The notes beneath the pieces are model-generated. The model had not been told where the DNA came from. It saw only the letters and a program-made list of their open reading frames with translations, and searched no databases. From Rhizophagus irregularis (Eukaryota > Glomeromycota > Glomeromycetes > Glomerales > Glomeraceae): DNA of 64,000 bases. Both the position numbers and the translations under genes were made by a program. The DNA lies in assembly GCF_026210795.1 (NCBI RefSeq), contig NC_089433.1, positions 2,815,001-2,879,000 of the forward strand, in the 5' to 3' direction. Positions 63,129-64,000 of the stretch are shown here, in pieces (positions within the stretch are counted from its first letter, which is position 1; each line of letters opens with the position of its first letter).

Positions 63129-64000
63129 TTTAAATTTTTTTTTAAAAAAGTGTTACGGTAAAGGAAAAAAATTTTTTTTAAATCGGGTTGAAAGATTTAT
63201 AGTAATTGACTCCCTTAAACTTTATTGAATCAATTATTTATAGTTACAGAAATAATGCTATATATTGTGTTCTAGTACATTATAGGCGGAATTACTCCTC
63301 TACAATAATATTATTACAATGACAACCTACGCAACGAGTGGAATATAGTAATGATGTGCAGATATGGCTAAATTAATATCTTAAATTTTACGCCACATTA
63401 CAATTAATGATGTATTGCTTATATGCATATGCCAAAGTTGTCTGGGTGGTTTTACTATTGAGCCGGTAGTTCTTTAAAGTTTGTAATTTTTTGTATCAAT
63501 GGTTTTATACTGTTTATTTAATAAATTGACTTACGATCTTAGCGTAATAAAAAAAAGGAATGATGTATTGGCTTAAACCATACAAGTTGAATATGATACT
63601 TATTTCTTTTACATTCTTCTCGTGAGATCATTATATTATTTAAAGTTACCACATTTTATATCAAATAAAACAGTAAAATTGAAATCAAAAAAGTAATAAA
63701 GCAATTTTGTGTGAAAATGTAATAAAAAAAACATCATACTTATCGATTTTCATTACAGGAACTTAATTTCCTTAATATGCAGTAACTGTATTGTAACTGC
63801 ATCGTAGTCATACAGTAACTACATAATGTAATAGTAACCGCATTGTAAACACGCAGTTACTGCATATTAAGGAAATTAAGTTTCTGCAATGTTTGCGACG
63901 AAGTATGGACATTCATTATTAAGAATTCTGGAACGTCTGTTGATAAAATCAAGATTGTAGCTTGAGAAACTGAAAACAAATTAAAAATATATTTTGATTT
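63129..64000. other. Upstream region of paralog B, no further gene
   Basis: AT-rich, with the foldback at 63753-63889. No other feature recognised. Confidence 0.4.
63753..63889. repeat. Foldback MITE with 36-nt arms (137 bp)
   Basis: 63753-63788 and 63854-63889 are inverted repeats with two mismatches (left starts TTACAGGAACTTAATTTCCT; right, complemented, TTGCAGAAACTTAATTTCCT). The loop carries further copies of CAGTAACT/GTAACTGCA. No ORF. Confidence 0.8.

Overview
The window looks like nuclear DNA of a Glomeromycotina (arbuscular mycorrhizal) fungus, most like Rhizophagus. It is very AT-rich and gene-poor, with short GT-AG introns (66-90 bp). It carries gene types expanded in that lineage: BTB/BACK/TLDc genes, a decayed Crinkler-type (CRN) gene with the associated coiled-coil tail, a kinase fragment, and many MITE-like and retroelement remnants. 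The organism call is inferred from these families; no search was run. I saw no tRNA, rRNA or CRISPR array.

Layout. 1-9.2 kb is mostly non-coding, with a long ATT microsatellite, one tiny basic-protein ORF, a cluster of micro-exon-like units and a pseudogene scrap. 9.2-10.7 kb holds a three-exon gene for a secreted HExxH metallopeptidase-like protein. 11.6-15.5 kb is a large decayed plus-strand gene region with CRN header and tail. 15.8-21.3 kb is a nest of transposons: an hAT-like MITE split by a Tc1-like MITE and by a gag-only LTR retrotransposon whose left LTR was truncated by a deletion. 22-23.4 kb has a kinase relic beside two copies of a ~280 bp repeat. 24.6-25.4 kb has an unrecognised two-exon gene in which each exon encodes one copy of the same ~105-residue module. 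27-48 kb is repeat-rich and includes a diverged copy of the 0.7-5.6 kb segment, several foldback elements and an uninterrupted copy of the hAT-like MITE that acts as an empty-site control. 52.8-53.4 kb has an orphan exon and ORF. 55.7-63.1 kb carries two paralogous BTB-BACK-TLDc genes on the minus strand, separated by retroelement-like debris.

The most novel item is a small family of minus-strand ORFs (59, 64 and 120 aa, with a possible 37-aa relative). They share a short start, an Arg/Lys-rich block and, in three of them, a terminal FFNG(F/Y)-type tail. One lies in each of the two diverged segmental copies. The second is the internally duplicated 261-aa protein at 24.6-25.4 kb. Neither resembles a family I know. 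All alignments were made by eye, and splice sites and boundaries are predictions.
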